Shown here piece by piece: positions 27,939 to 37,286 of a DNA stretch of 64,000 nucleotides. The position numbers and the translations under genes were made by a program. Every line of letters begins with the position of its first letter. The first letter of the stretch is position 1. Under the pieces are notes generated by a model. It had not been told where the DNA came from and made no database searches. It was given only the letters and a program-made list of their open reading frames with translations. The stretch is from Pseudomonas putida (lineage in GTDB: Bacteria; Pseudomonadota; Gammaproteobacteria; Pseudomonadales; Pseudomonadaceae): the NCBI RefSeq assembly GCF_002025705.1, contig NZ_CP018846.1:5013501-5077500 (forward strand). The letters run 5' to 3'.

Positions 27939-29192
27939 ATGTTCAGCCGTGATTTGACCATTGCCAAGTACGACGCCGAGCTCTTCGAAGCCATGCAGCA
28001 AGAAGCCCTGCGCCAGGAAGAGCATATCGAGCTGATCGCTTCGGAAAACTACACCAGCCCGGCAGTCATGGAAGCCCAGGGCTCGGTCCTGACCAACAAG
28101 TACGCCGAAGGCTACCCAGGCAAGCGCTACTACGGTGGCTGCGAATACGTCGACGTGGTCGAGCAACTGGCCATCGACCGTGCCAAGGAACTGTTCGGCG
28201 CTGACTACGCCAACGTCCAGCCGCACGCTGGCTCGCAAGCCAACGCCGCGGTCTACCTGGCCCTGCTGTCGGCCGGTGACACCATCCTGGGCATGAGCCT
28301 GGCCCACGGTGGCCACCTGACCCACGGCGCTTCGGTAAGCTCGTCGGGCAAGCTGTACAACGCCATCCAGTACGGCATCGACGGCAACGGCCTGATCGAC
28401 TACGACGAAGTCGAGCGCCTGGCGGTCGAGCACAAGCCGAAGATGATCGTTGCCGGCTTCTCGGCTTACTCGCAGGTCCTGGACTTCGCCCGCTTCCGCG
28501 CCATCGCCGACAAGGTCGGTGCCTACCTGTTCGTCGACATGGCCCACGTTGCCGGCCTGGTTGCCGCTGGCGTGTACCCGAACCCGGTGCCATTCGCCGA
28601 CGTGGTCACCACCACCACCCACAAGACCCTGCGCGGTCCACGTGGCGGCCTGATCCTGGCCCGTGCCAACGCCGACATCGAGAAGAAGCTGAACTCCGCC
28701 GTCTTCCCGGGCGCCCAGGGCGGCCCGCTGGAGCACGTGATCGCCGCCAAGGCCATCTGCTTCAAGGAAGCGCTGCAGCCTGAGTTCAAGGCTTACCAGC
28801 AGCAGGTCGTGAAGAACGCCCAGGCCATGGCCGAAGTGTTCATCGAGCGTGGTTTCGACGTCGTTTCCGGCGGCACCCAGAACCACCTGTTCCTGCTGTC
28901 GCTGATCAAGCAGGAAATTTCCGGCAAAGATGCTGACGCTGCCCTGGGCAAAGCCTTCATCACCGTTAACAAGAACTCGGTGCCGAACGACCCACGTTCC
29001 CCGTTCGTCACCTCGGGCCTGCGTTTCGGCACCCCAGCCGTCACCACCCGTGGCTTCAAGGAAACCGAGTGCCGCGAACTGGCCGGCTGGATCTGCGACA
29101 TCCTGGCTGACCTGAACAACGAAGCGGTGATCGACGCCGTACGTGAGAAAGTCAAGGCCATCTGCAAGAAGCTGCCGGTCTACGGCAACTGA
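27939..29192 (+). CDS. glyA: Serine hydroxymethyltransferase
   Basis: 417 residues. A PLP enzyme that converts serine and tetrahydrofolate to glycine and methylene-THF. The PLP lysine is K229 in TTTTHKTLRGPRGG. Other motifs: HIELIASENYTSPAV and GRRYYGG-type KRYYGGCEYVD. Start at ATG 27939 behind TTGAGGA, giving MFSRDLTIAKYD. Monocistronic with its own terminator. Confidence 0.98.
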   Translation: MFSRDLTIAKYDAELFEAMQQEALRQEEHIELIASENYTSPAVMEAQGSVLTNKYAEGYPGKRYYGGCEYVDVVEQLAIDRAKELFGADYANVQPHAGSQANAAVYLALLSAGDTILGMSLAHGGHLTHGASVSSSGKLYNAIQYGIDGNGLIDYDEVERLAVEHKPKMIVAGFSAYSQVLDFARFRAIADKVGAYLFVDMAHVAGLVAAGVYPNPVPFADVVTTTTHKTLRGPRGGLILARANADIEKKLNSAVFPGAQGGPLEHVIAAKAICFKEALQPEFKAYQQQVVKNAQAMAEVFIERGFDVVSGGTQNHLFLLSLIKQEISGKDADAALGKAFITVNKNSVPNDPRSPFVTSGLRFGTPAVTTRGFKETECRELAGWICDILADLNNEAVIDAVREKVKAICKKLPVYGN

Positions 29193-29210
29193 TTGGCGAA
29201 AGCCTGATGT

Positions 29211-29241
29211 GAAAAAGCCCGGCCTGGTGCCGGGCTTTTTC
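29211..29241 (+). terminator. Terminator after glyA
   Basis: Stem AAAAAGCCCGGC/GCCGGGCTTTTT (12 bp, CTGGT loop), with T and A runs on both sides. Confidence 0.9.
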
Positions 29242-29338
29242 ATGCCTGCCGCCAGGCTCCGGAACTGCTTCCGGATGGGCTGAGCGAACCAGGCCGCCTA
29301 ACCTGCCGCCTCCTCTGAAAACGAGCAGGAGGCTACAC

Positions 29339-29932
29339 ATGGCGAACCACAAAAACCTATCCTTCACTGCCACGCTGCTGGTCAACGGCCATCCGCTTAC
29401 CGTGCTTAGCGAAGCGGCAGCAGGCATCATCGAGGTGCCCCACCCCGACTCAAGCCTGGGCTCGATGGATGTTTCCCAGGCACTCGGGGTATTGAGCAGC
29501 CCGGACGAAGCCTGGGATGCCGCCCGCGAAGCCGGGCACGTCAATTTCCACCTCACCGGCGAAATGTCCACCCCCCGTTTCTACTTCCGGCACAGCGAGC
29601 AAGGCTACCGCCTGTACATCCGTGGTGGTGCGCATGACGGGCAAGCTGTGTTCAAGAGCAAATATGGCGTTGCCAGCGTTGCCCCGGTGGCCAGCGCCGC
29701 CCCTTCACCATGGCTACTGCGCCTGGCCCATACAGGACAAATCGTCACCCTCGCCGACCTGGCCAACGACTTTGCCATCCTCAACTTCGAATGCGCGGCA
29801 AGCGGGCAAGCCCTGGCCACCAACCTGATCGCTGACGGTGAAGGCGGCTACCTCATCACCCGCAGATCAGTGCCTGCTACATCCTTACGCCTGAACATCA
29901 TCGAGCGCGGAGTTGATTGGGCTCGCCGCTGA
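29339..29932 (+). CDS. Hypothetical protein, tandem paralogue 1
   Basis: 197 residues, ATG 29339 behind GGAGG. Soluble, no signal peptide. Shares length and spaced motifs with the next gene: LSFTATL at the N-terminus, YFRHSEQGYRLYIRGG in the middle, and IIERGVDW at the C-terminus. I do not recognise the family; composition suggests a beta-rich fold of two repeats (about 1-110 and 111-197), possibly lectin-like or beta-trefoil (inference). Confidence 0.8.
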   Translation: MANHKNLSFTATLLVNGHPLTVLSEAAAGIIEVPHPDSSLGSMDVSQALGVLSSPDEAWDAAREAGHVNFHLTGEMSTPRFYFRHSEQGYRLYIRGGAHDGQAVFKSKYGVASVAPVASAAPSPWLLRLAHTGQIVTLADLANDFAILNFECAASGQALATNLIADGEGGYLITRRSVPATSLRLNIIERGVDWARR

Positions 29933-29961
29933 TCACTACCACTTTCTCAAGGAGGCCAGCC

Positions 29962-30555
29962 ATGGCTGACCACGTCGCATTATCTTTCACCGCCACTCTG
30001 CAGGTCGCTGAGGCGCCGATCAACGTTCTGGGCCACATGACCACCGGGCCCGTCACGTTGGCGAGCCCGCACCAGGTGCCGGCATACGCCGTTGAAGGTG
30101 CCACCACCCTCGGCATGTTGAACGGCACCGACTCGGACTGGCATCACGGCCAGGAGATCGGGCTGATCACATTCGAGCAAGCCCCCCAGCCAGCGGCGTT
30201 GTTACTGTACTTCCGCCATGGCGAAGCGGGTTATCGCATCTATCTGCGCAGCGGCCCCCATTTTGGCGAAGGTGTGTTCACCACCGACGATGGCCTGGTG
30301 AACGTACAACCGATCAAAGCAAAAGACCCAAGCCTGTGGACGCTGACCGATGCACAGACGGGTGAGGCATTCGACCTGACGCAGCTTGAAGACGGCCGCA
30401 GGGAAATTCAGCTGGCAAGCGCGGACGGGCATCCACTGGAACTCCACAATCTTTACCCAGTAGGGGGCTTTCTGGCTTGTTACCCGGCTGCAAGCCAAGG
30501 GACCTTGAGCCTGATCATTCACGAACGCGATGTCGATTGGCTCAATCCGGCCTGA
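29962..30555 (+). CDS. Hypothetical protein, tandem paralogue 2
   Basis: Also exactly 197 residues, start ATG 29962 behind AAGGAGG, 29 bases after paralogue 1. Shared elements: LSFTATLQV, YFRHGEAGYRIYLRSG and IIHERDVDW. Overall identity looks modest, so the duplication is old. The pair is probably one transcript. Function unknown; proteins secreted without a signal peptide or bound to storage granules cannot be excluded. Confidence 0.8.
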   Translation: MADHVALSFTATLQVAEAPINVLGHMTTGPVTLASPHQVPAYAVEGATTLGMLNGTDSDWHHGQEIGLITFEQAPQPAALLLYFRHGEAGYRIYLRSGPHFGEGVFTTDDGLVNVQPIKAKDPSLWTLTDAQTGEAFDLTQLEDGRREIQLASADGHPLELHNLYPVGGFLACYPAASQGTLSLIIHERDVDWLNPA

Positions 30556-30723
30556 TTTGCCGTGCTCACGCCATCAGAGCTGGCGCAATCTCTATGGAAG
30601 CGGGCTCACCCGCCACTGTTCGCGGGTGACCCTGGGCCCCTACCGGTGCATGCAAAGCATGCAGCCCCCATTGTCACGTATTAACCTGTGCCACCCTAAG
30701 CGCAACAAGCCACAGGCCCCGTC

Positions 30724-31683
30724 TTGACCAGAGAGCAACTCGAAACCCACCAGATCCCGGTCTACTTTGCCGCAGTACTTGCAGCGATCGCCTTCGGCCT
30801 GCTGGCCAGCGATAGCGCCCGCCACCTGCAAAGTCTGGTCACCCCTGCCATCGCCGTGCTGATGTACGCGATGTTCCTGCAAATTCCCTTCCTCGACCTG
30901 CGTCAGGGGTTGGGCAACCGCCGCTTCATGGCCGCGCTGCTGCTCGCCAACTTCATTTTCGTGCCATTACTGGTCTGGGCCCTCACGCGCGGCCTGGCCG
31001 ACCACCCGGCGGTTCTCATCGGCGCCCTGCTGGTACTGCTCACGCCATGCATCGACTACGTGGTGGTGTTTACCCACATCGGCAAAGGCGACTCGCGCCT
31101 GACCCTTGCCGCCACACCCGTACTTTTGCTGGTGCAGTTGCTGCTACTGCCGGTGTACCTGGCCTTGATGCTCGGCGACAGCAACGGTGTCACCATCAGC
31201 ATCGCCCCGTTCATTGAAGCCTTCATGCTGCTGATCGTGCTGCCAATGCTCCTCGCCGTGCTCACTAGCGCCAGCGCCCGACGCTCCCGCGCGGTATCGG
31301 CCTGGAACGACGCCTGGGCATGGATGCCGGTACCGGCCATGGCATTGGTGCTGGTGGCGGTGATCGGTTCGCAGATTGCCGTGGTGTTGCGGGACTTCGA
31401 CCAGTTGCTGCCGGTGATCCCGGTGTATGTCGGCTTCATGCTGCTAGCGCCGCTGCTCGGGTTTGTTTCGGCACGGCTGCTGCGCCTGCCAGTGACCGAG
31501 GCACGCTCGGTGACCTTCAGCGCTGCAACGCGAAACTCGCTGGTGGTGTTGCCGTTGGCGCTGGCATTGCCAGAGGGCCTACGTGGGCTGGCAGCGGCTG
31601 CCGTGATCACCCAGACGCTGGTGGAACTGGTGAGCGAGTTGATTTACGTCCGCGCCATTCCGGCGCTGATACGACCCCGGTAG
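30724..31683 (+). CDS. BASS/ACR3-like membrane transporter
   Basis: 319 residues with about nine or ten hydrophobic segments. The central TPCIDYVVVFTHIGKGD and late SAATRNSLVVLPLALALP segments resemble the bile acid:sodium symporter/arsenite exporter superfamily; the unwound-helix Pro-Cys and Asn features fit. Annotated in relatives as arsenic resistance protein, but no arsR or arsC lies nearby, so the substrate is uncertain. Start TTG 30724 has only a weak AGG upstream; no ATG is available before TM2. Confidence 0.8.
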   Translation: MTREQLETHQIPVYFAAVLAAIAFGLLASDSARHLQSLVTPAIAVLMYAMFLQIPFLDLRQGLGNRRFMAALLLANFIFVPLLVWALTRGLADHPAVLIGALLVLLTPCIDYVVVFTHIGKGDSRLTLAATPVLLLVQLLLLPVYLALMLGDSNGVTISIAPFIEAFMLLIVLPMLLAVLTSASARRSRAVSAWNDAWAWMPVPAMALVLVAVIGSQIAVVLRDFDQLLPVIPVYVGFMLLAPLLGFVSARLLRLPVTEARSVTFSAATRNSLVVLPLALALPEGLRGLAAAAVITQTLVELVSELIYVRAIPALIRPR

Positions 31684-31697
31684 GCCATTACGCAATC

Positions 31698-31743
31698 GTT
31701 GTAGGAGCGGCCTTGCGTCGCGAAAGGGCTGCAAAGCAGCCCC
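31698..31743. repeat. Single REP-type repeat
   Basis: TAGGAGCGGCCTTGCGTCGC followed by GAAAGGGCTGCAAAGCAGCC, between the transporter and convergent mdh. Confidence 0.75.
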
Positions 31744-31776
31744 AAATTCTCGCCCGCATAAGCCGCACGTCCTCAC

Positions 31777-32706
31777 TCACAACGCCTTCATCTCCGCAAT
31801 ATCCCGCGCCACCTGATCTGCCGAGTGATCAAACATCGCCTGCTCCTGCGCATCCAGGGGCAGTTCGATCACCCGAGCGATCCCCTCCTCTGCCAGCACA
31901 CAGGGCACCCCCATGGCGATATCGGTGCGCCCATATTCACCTTCAAGAATCGCAACCGCCGGCAGAATGCGGTGCCGCCCATTACCGATCGCATCCACCA
32001 TCTGTGCTATGGCCACGCCCGGCGCATCGCAAGCACTGCCGAGCTTTTTCAAGCCCAGAATCTCGCCGCCACCTTTACGTGTGCGCTCCACAATCCGCTC
32101 GATCTGCTCATCAGACAGGAAGTGCGACAACGGCACCGAGCCGATCTGGCAGTAGCGCATCAGCGGCACCATGCTGTCGCCATGCCCGCCCAGCACCAGC
32201 GCCGAGATATCCCGGGCAGAGAACCCCGTCTCCTCGGCAATGAAACACTTCATGCGCGCGGTATCCAGCACCCCGGCCTGGCCGAACACCCTGCCCCGCC
32301 CGAGCGGGCTGAGCGACCAGGCCCGATAGGTCAGCACATCGACCGGGTTCGACACCACCAGCACCGTCGCTGCCGGCGCATGACGATTGATGTCCTGCAT
32401 GATGCCATCGAGAATTGGCAGGTTGATGCTCAAAACATCCTGGCGCGACTGGCCAGGCTTGCGCGGCACGCCCGCAGTGATCACCACCAGCTCCGAACCC
32501 TGCAGCATTTCGGCCTTGGACCCGCCGACAACCCGGGTATCAGAACCAGACTCGACCGCCGCCTGCCAGACGTCCAGCGCCTTGCCCTGCGCCATTTCAC
32601 CCTGCACATCCATCAACACCAGTTCACGGCACAACTCATCCCGGGCGATGATCTGCGCCGCCGCCTCGCCGACCAGGCCGGCACCCACGATTGTCAGTTT
32701 GTTCAC
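31777..32706 (-). CDS. mdh: Malate dehydrogenase (LDH/MDH superfamily)
   Basis: 309 residues from GTG 32706, with GGGAGGTG just upstream; the open frame continues upstream but without family similarity. Rossmann motif IVGAGLVGEAAA, substrate arginines in AGVPRKPGQSRQDV, NPVD, and catalytic His in VLGGHGDSMVP. Acts in the TCA cycle (malate to oxaloacetate, NAD). The AGVPRKPGQSR loop with Arg rather than Gln at the specificity position supports malate over lactate. Confidence 0.92.
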   Translation of the reverse strand: MNKLTIVGAGLVGEAAAQIIARDELCRELVLMDVQGEMAQGKALDVWQAAVESGSDTRVVGGSKAEMLQGSELVVITAGVPRKPGQSRQDVLSINLPILDGIMQDINRHAPAATVLVVSNPVDVLTYRAWSLSPLGRGRVFGQAGVLDTARMKCFIAEETGFSARDISALVLGGHGDSMVPLMRYCQIGSVPLSHFLSDEQIERIVERTRKGGGEILGLKKLGSACDAPGVAIAQMVDAIGNGRHRILPAVAILEGEYGRTDIAMGVPCVLAEEGIARVIELPLDAQEQAMFDHSADQVARDIAEMKAL

Positions 32707-32903
32707 CAGACACCTCCCAGCGGCGCGCGCCACCAGGTACACGCCTGCGTATAGGAAGAAGTATTGCCCGCCGTGGCCAAAAGGCCACCGGAAGGCGATG
32801 CCTGGCTGTAGACACGACCACCTGCGCTTGACAGCGTCCCGTCGCACCGCGAATACTCTGGCCAGATTCATATAGATGACCAAATAACAAGGTGAATCGC
32901 TCC

Positions 32904-33059
32904 ATGAACGCTCTGCCTAGCGATGCTCGTTTACCCGGCGCGGCACCTCCGTCCGTCGGCCTCAGCTCCATTCCTCCCAGCTCCGAATCTTCCCTCTCAG
33001 GGCAACAGCCTGCGAGCGGCAGTTTTTGGAACGCCGCTTTCTCTCCCGCGAAACCCTAG
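32904..33059 (+). CDS. Possible small protein (51 aa), uncertain
   Basis: ATG 32904 behind AAGGTGAA; 51 residues, rich in Ser, Pro and Ala, no recognised domain. It sits in the 459-base interval between divergent mdh and gntP, which otherwise shows no gene. It may be only part of the gntP leader. The upstream AT-rich stretch (32860-32890) could hold a promoter. Confidence 0.3.
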   Translation: MNALPSDARLPGAAPPSVGLSSIPPSSESSLSGQQPASGSFWNAAFSPAKP

Positions 33060-33165
33060 CTGCACCTGCAACTGTCCCCCTAGCTTGGCATTGCCCGTAG
33101 AGGCGCCTGCCACTCCAGCAAAATTCGAGTGCAGATCGAGCGCCAGCCCAACCGAGATTTGTTGA

Positions 33166-34551
33166 ATGACTCCGTTAGATATACAGCTGTTACTGACTGC
33201 CTTGATCAGCGTCCTGGTGCTGGTGACGCTCATCGTGTCGCGCCTCAAGATGCACCCGCTGCTGGCCTTGCTGGTGGTGTCCATCGGGGTAGGTTTTGCC
33301 ACCCGTATGGAGCCAGGCAGCATCGTCTCCCACCTGCTTACCGGCGCCGGAAAGACCCTGGGGGCCGTTGGGGTAGTGATCGCGCTTGGCGCAATGCTAG
33401 GCAAGATACTGGCGGACGCTGGCGTCACGGAGCAGGTTGCTGACGTCATCCTCAAGCGCACCTCGGACCGCATGATCCCGTGGGCGATGATGCTGGTTGC
33501 CTTTGTGATCGGCATCCCCATGTTCTTCGAGGTAGGCCTGGTGATCATGCTGCCGCTGATCTTCAGCGTGGCGCGCAAGCTGGAAGGCAAGGCTCGCTTC
33601 AAAGGCTCGGCGTACGTGTATGTAGGTGTGCCGGTGATTTCGGCGCTTGCCGCCATGCACGGCATGGTACCGCCGCACCCTGGCCCCTTGACCGCCATCG
33701 CCGTGCTCAAGACCTCGGTTGGGCCGACCATGCTCTATGGCTTCCTTGCGGCTGTGCCTGCAATGATCCTGGGCGGCCCGCTGTATGGCCTGTTCATTGC
33801 GCCGCGCATGAGCACGCGGCCCGACCAGGCGTTGCTGGACCAGTTCACCCTGACTGAAAAAGCCGACGACCAACCCCGCCCCGGCGTATTGATCGGCATG
33901 CTGGCCGCGTTGCTACCGGCGCTCCTGATGCTGGTGCACGCCGTGGCCGAGATGGTGCTGCCCAAGGGCAATGCGATGCTGGAAATGGCCAGCTTCCTGG
34001 GCAACCCGCTGATCGCCATGCTGCTGGGCGTGCTGTTCGCCGGTGCGAGCCTGGTGCTGGCGCGCGGCGGCGACGCCGAACAGCTGCGCGATGCGCTGGG
34101 CAAAAGCCTCAAGCCTATCGCCTCCATCATCATGATCATCGCCGGCGGTGGGGCGTTTCAGGAAATGCTGACCAGCGCCAAGGTTGGCGATGCCATTGTG
34201 CACCTCACCCAGCAGTCGGCCTTCCCGCCATTGCTGCTGGGGTGGCTGATCGCGATGTTGCTGTCGGTGTCTACCGGTTCCGCCACGGTGGGTATCGTAG
34301 GGGCTGCCGGCTTGCTGGCGCCGCTTGCAGGTGCAGACCCTAGCCTCAACCTGCCTTTGCTGGCCTTGTCCATCGGCTGCGGTTCGCTGTTCTTCAACTA
34401 TGCCAACCATGCAGGATTCTGGATGGTGAAAGAGTCGTTCGGCATGACCATGGGCGAAGCGACCAAGACCATCTCGGTGGTGCAGTCCATCGTGGCGGTG
34501 GTTGGTTTGATCGTGGTGTTGGTGTTGAACGCGGCGATTACAGTGGGTTGA
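33166..34551 (+). CDS. GntP-family gluconate/organic-acid permease
   Basis: 461 residues with 12 or more hydrophobic segments. GntP family features: IPMFFEVGLVIMLPLI, HGMVPPHPGPLTAI, and the late STGSATVGIVGAAG. Imports gluconate or a related sugar acid, probably with protons. No kinase or regulator adjoins, so the substrate cannot be fixed. Start ATG 33166 has a weak ribosome site; no nearer alternative. Confidence 0.9.
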   Translation: MTPLDIQLLLTALISVLVLVTLIVSRLKMHPLLALLVVSIGVGFATRMEPGSIVSHLLTGAGKTLGAVGVVIALGAMLGKILADAGVTEQVADVILKRTSDRMIPWAMMLVAFVIGIPMFFEVGLVIMLPLIFSVARKLEGKARFKGSAYVYVGVPVISALAAMHGMVPPHPGPLTAIAVLKTSVGPTMLYGFLAAVPAMILGGPLYGLFIAPRMSTRPDQALLDQFTLTEKADDQPRPGVLIGMLAALLPALLMLVHAVAEMVLPKGNAMLEMASFLGNPLIAMLLGVLFAGASLVLARGGDAEQLRDALGKSLKPIASIIMIIAGGGAFQEMLTSAKVGDAIVHLTQQSAFPPLLLGWLIAMLLSVSTGSATVGIVGAAGLLAPLAGADPSLNLPLLALSIGCGSLFFNYANHAGFWMVKESFGMTMGEATKTISVVQSIVAVVGLIVVLVLNAAITVG

Positions 34552-34659
34552 AGCGGATTTAGAAAGGGCCTGGCCGCCGTATTACTCCTGCATACTTTTC
34601 GTGAAGTGCGCGCCAGGCTGCCTGAAACCAGAGTACAACACCCGTGATCGCGCCGCCGA

Positions 34660-34702
34660 CCCTGTGGGAGCTGGCTTGCCTGCGATGGGCTGCATAGCAG
34701 CC
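34660..34702. repeat. Degenerate REP copy
   Basis: CCTGTGGGAGCTGGCTTGCC then TGCGATGGGCTGCATAGCAG, a diverged P. putida REP between gntP and the methyltransferase gene. Confidence 0.6.
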
Positions 34703-34712
34703 CCCTGCTGCC

Positions 34713-35513
34713 TCACAGTTTCTCTGCTACCAGGGCATAACACATGGGTATCTGCGCCTCTCCCTGCGTGTAGACGTCGTAAAGATCTTCCCGATTGGAA
34801 TGCGCGTACTCCTTGAATGCGCAAAGCCTCAGCCCCGCGCCGATGACACCCATGAGCTGATCGCTCAGCCGGTGCATATGCCAGTAAGACTGCTGCCCAT
34901 TCGCCTCACCCTTACCTTCGTAAACAATCGCGACGGACTCGACCAGCGGCTCGGTCTGGAAGTAGGAAGTGCTGATGCGCCAAGGGTCGCTGGCTTCGGG
35001 ATCGAGCATTTCCAGAAACGGGTGCGTCTCGTATATCACCAACTTCCCGCCCGGTTTCAGCGTCCTGGCAACGTTGCTGAAGAACACACCAAGGTCAGGC
35101 ATCCAGTTCACAACACCGATGGTGATCAAGGCGACATCGAAGCGTTCGTTGAACGTTGCCGGCAACTCGTGAATATCGGCCTCAACGAACTCGGGCGAGT
35201 ACTGGGACCTCTCGGCCAGCTCATGCGCCTGCTTGAGAAATTCCGAAGACTGATCGACACCCACCACTTCCAATGCGCCAAGGGCAAACAGCGATAACGC
35301 TTCACGGCCATTGTTGCAGCCCAACTGGATAACGGCCTTGCCCGATACGCCCACCTGTTCCAGGTGTTCAGTCAGGGTCGAATCCAGGCAAGAAAAGCCT
35401 TTGTCCGCCACTGCATCGACAAGCCGCGCCCACTCAGCGCTGCGCCGGTGGTGGTCGGCGGAGGCATTCCAGGCGTCACGGTTTCTAGCGATGACATCCT
35501 TGTGCGAAATCAT
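34713..35513 (-). CDS. Class I SAM-dependent methyltransferase
   Basis: 266 residues. Motif I VIQLGCNNGREALSLF near residue 61, motif II EVVGVDQSSEFL near 82, FDVALITIGVVNWM near 125, and KPGGKLVIYETHPF near 150: the order of the UbiE/COQ5-like class. Substrate unknown. Start at ATG 35513 (MISHKDVIARN). Confidence 0.9.
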   Translation of the reverse strand: MISHKDVIARNRDAWNASADHHRRSAEWARLVDAVADKGFSCLDSTLTEHLEQVGVSGKAVIQLGCNNGREALSLFALGALEVVGVDQSSEFLKQAHELAERSQYSPEFVEADIHELPATFNERFDVALITIGVVNWMPDLGVFFSNVARTLKPGGKLVIYETHPFLEMLDPEASDPWRISTSYFQTEPLVESVAIVYEGKGEANGQQSYWHMHRLSDQLMGVIGAGLRLCAFKEYAHSNREDLYDVYTQGEAQIPMCYALVAEKL

Positions 35514-35593
35514 CTTGAACCTCAGCTTTGATTGTTGAGGGGTCTGACATTAGCAGCTGCGCCAGCGCTTGGCTGGCGGCAGCGGTGCCTTCT

Positions 35594-35824
35594 TCAATCG
35601 GCTGGATCGCGCACGTCGTTGGGATCGATCATCTTGCCGCATTGCTCACTGGCCAGCCGGCTGATGATCCGGATTGCCTGGTGAATACCTGCAGTGTTGC
35701 GGAAGCTCAGTTGAGGGTTGTGTTCGCACTCCAGCACTTCATCGTGCTGGACCAAGGCTTCGCCGAGCAGTTCGAGGGTCCAGGCGTAGCTTTGGATGGT
35801 GGATAAGCGTTCCTGGTCAGTCAT
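35594..35824 (-). CDS. Small hypothetical protein, 76 aa
   Basis: ATG 35824, soluble, mostly helical, no recognised domain. It overlaps the end of the 46-aa gene upstream by 8 bases, implying coupled translation. Similar small-protein pairs occur in P. putida genomes (from memory; unchecked). Confidence 0.65.
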   Translation of the reverse strand: MTDQERLSTIQSYAWTLELLGEALVQHDEVLECEHNPQLSFRNTAGIHQAIRIISRLASEQCGKMIDPNDVRDPAD

Positions 35825-35957
35825 GGGGCACCTGCCTGGGTTGGGAGGTGGGGCGAGCCAGGTCGCAGATCGGGTAGAAGCGGTGAGGTTTGGGGGCCGG
35901 CGCGGGGCGGCGGCGGAGAACGGATGCGAGGATCCTGATCGGATTTCTGGTGGTCAT
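35817..35957 (-). CDS. Small basic protein, 46 aa
   Basis: ATG 35957 preceded by AAAGGAACTC. 46 residues, very basic in the middle (VLRRRPAPAPKPHRFYP), single Cys. The stop overlaps the 76-aa gene start. Too short to recognise; support is the ribosome site and the overlap. Confidence 0.5.
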   Translation of the reverse strand: MTTRNPIRILASVLRRRPAPAPKPHRFYPICDLARPTSQPRQVPHD

Positions 35958-36680
35958 GCATGAGTTCCTTTCGTTGTGGAACTGCCACCGCTCGCGGCCA
36001 AGCAAGTTTAGGTGGCAGCAGTACGCGGGTTGGCCGACCGGGACGAAAGGAGCCCGGCACACCCGAAGGTGTCCCGCGCACCACCGCCATAACGCGACAT
36101 CGCGGGCACAAAAAAAGCGCCTGCGATGAAGACTGGGCGCTGCTGCGCCTTTCGATTCCGACCGGCCAAGGTCGCATCGCCGATGCTTCGACGACTGGGG
36201 CAATTTATCCCTATGGGCCCGCTTGCGCAAGGGCGCGTGGGTTGTTCTGAGGCGAGACGTTTTGTAGGAAGAATGCGGGCCTTTATGTCCCTCAGGCGGG
36301 ACAGATAAGCCTCAACGAGGTCGGCGGACGTCAGGGCTGTTTTTTAGGATTATCCCCAAGTGGCAAAATCATTATCTATAAAATTTTGAGTTTCTTCCCC
36401 GTAAACACTGGGCCAAACCGAAGCTCTGGAGATCAGTTATCTTAAAAGCTGCCGATTCTTAAATGGAAAATTGCGGGCTCGAAACCGAGCTGGTGAGGGG
36501 GGGAGCGACGGGAGGAGCCCAGGGTGTACAGTCCCAAAAACCTGCGGAAGCTGAGTATTCCTAGATTCCAGATAGCGAGGCGGCGGCGTGGATTTCGACC
36601 GTATGCCGGGAAGGTCAAACCACCTGCTTTCGGCAATTTGTTTCAGAAGGCGGCTGAAGTCTTCGCAATCATCCAGGCAC
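35958..36680. other. Intergenic flank of the island, no gene seen
   Basis: About 720 bases between the 46-aa gene and the left island end. The first 100 bases are the leader of the small-gene pair. A minus-strand terminator lies at 36108-36141. Open frames here are short, with unconvincing composition. Could hold a small RNA. Confidence 0.5.
36108..36141 (-). terminator. Minus-strand terminator without an obvious gene
   Basis: Stem AGCGCC/GGCGCT with a 14-base loop, followed on the minus strand by TTTTTTT. Nothing protein-coding is seen upstream, so the transcript it ends may be a small RNA or readthrough. Confidence 0.55.
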
Positions 36681-36708
36681 AAAAAAGACCTGCATCGCTG
36701 CAAGCCTT
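36681..36708 (-). terminator. Terminator just beyond the left att copy (probable original tRNA-Thr terminator)
   Basis: On the minus strand AAGGCTTGCA, GCGA loop, TGCAGGTCTT (10 bp with two wobbles), continuing into Ts. It begins 6 bases after the CCA-like end at 36715, where a tRNA terminator would sit. Confidence 0.75.
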
Positions 36709-36711
36709 GAT

Positions 36712-36728
36712 ATGTGGTGCGGAGACAG
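36712..36728. other. attR-like site: partial copy of tRNA-Thr 3' end
   Basis: ATGTGGTGCGGAGACAG equals 43338-43355 (ATGTGGTGCCGGAGACAG), including the 3' end of tRNA-Thr, except for one missing C. It marks the far end of the island. Confidence 0.6.
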
Positions 36729-37286
36729 ACGGACGGTTGCTGATCATAAGGGCCCGGTTTTCGCGGGGCTGGAATTTGGTGGATTTTATAACTTACCTCA
36801 TAGGGTATCTATAAACAAATCAGCTCGTTTTAGTCTTCAATGGAATCGAACTGGGAATTCTTGGTTCCAGTGCGGGATACAACCACTCGCTTCAAATGCT
36901 AGACGAGCAGAAAACGACCAATAGCTCACAACCATCCAACCAATATAAGCCGTGGCCACCCTAGTTTACTCAGCTTTGCGGCTCCGCTCCTGCATGTTCA
37001 TCCACGCCGAATACGTCACCATTAACCTATCCCACTCGGCGGAATGCTGATCTCGAAATATGCCCTAATTCCCCGTGGCCTGAAGACTGGTCATAAATCA
37101 GTATGATCCTGATTGGTAAGCACCAGTATTCGGGTTGAGCCAGACCTCGGCTATGTTCTGGCGTGCGAGTACCTCATCCGCTGCTGAACCAGCATATTGC
37201 CCTAACCTCTTACACCTAGAAATTCTAAAAATCCAATATGGTGATTGTCTCTTTCGCCAGAGTCAATTTGGCGCTTTTCCCACACT
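36729..37286. other. Island left arm, no intact gene
   Basis: AT-rich. A minus-strand frame ending at TAA near 36969 reads plausibly for about 31 codons (ending NMQERSRKAE), perhaps the tail of a decayed gene. Nothing else is convincing. Confidence 0.4.

Noticed and set aside
36437..36703. 88-codon minus-strand frame
   Set aside because: No ribosome site; it runs through the terminator at 36681-36708 and has unlikely composition.
36841..36855. GGAATCGAAC near 36843 as an att copy of tRNA-Thr
   Set aside because: Only a 10-base match with unrelated flanks; the 17-base match at 36712 with a terminator beyond it is better.
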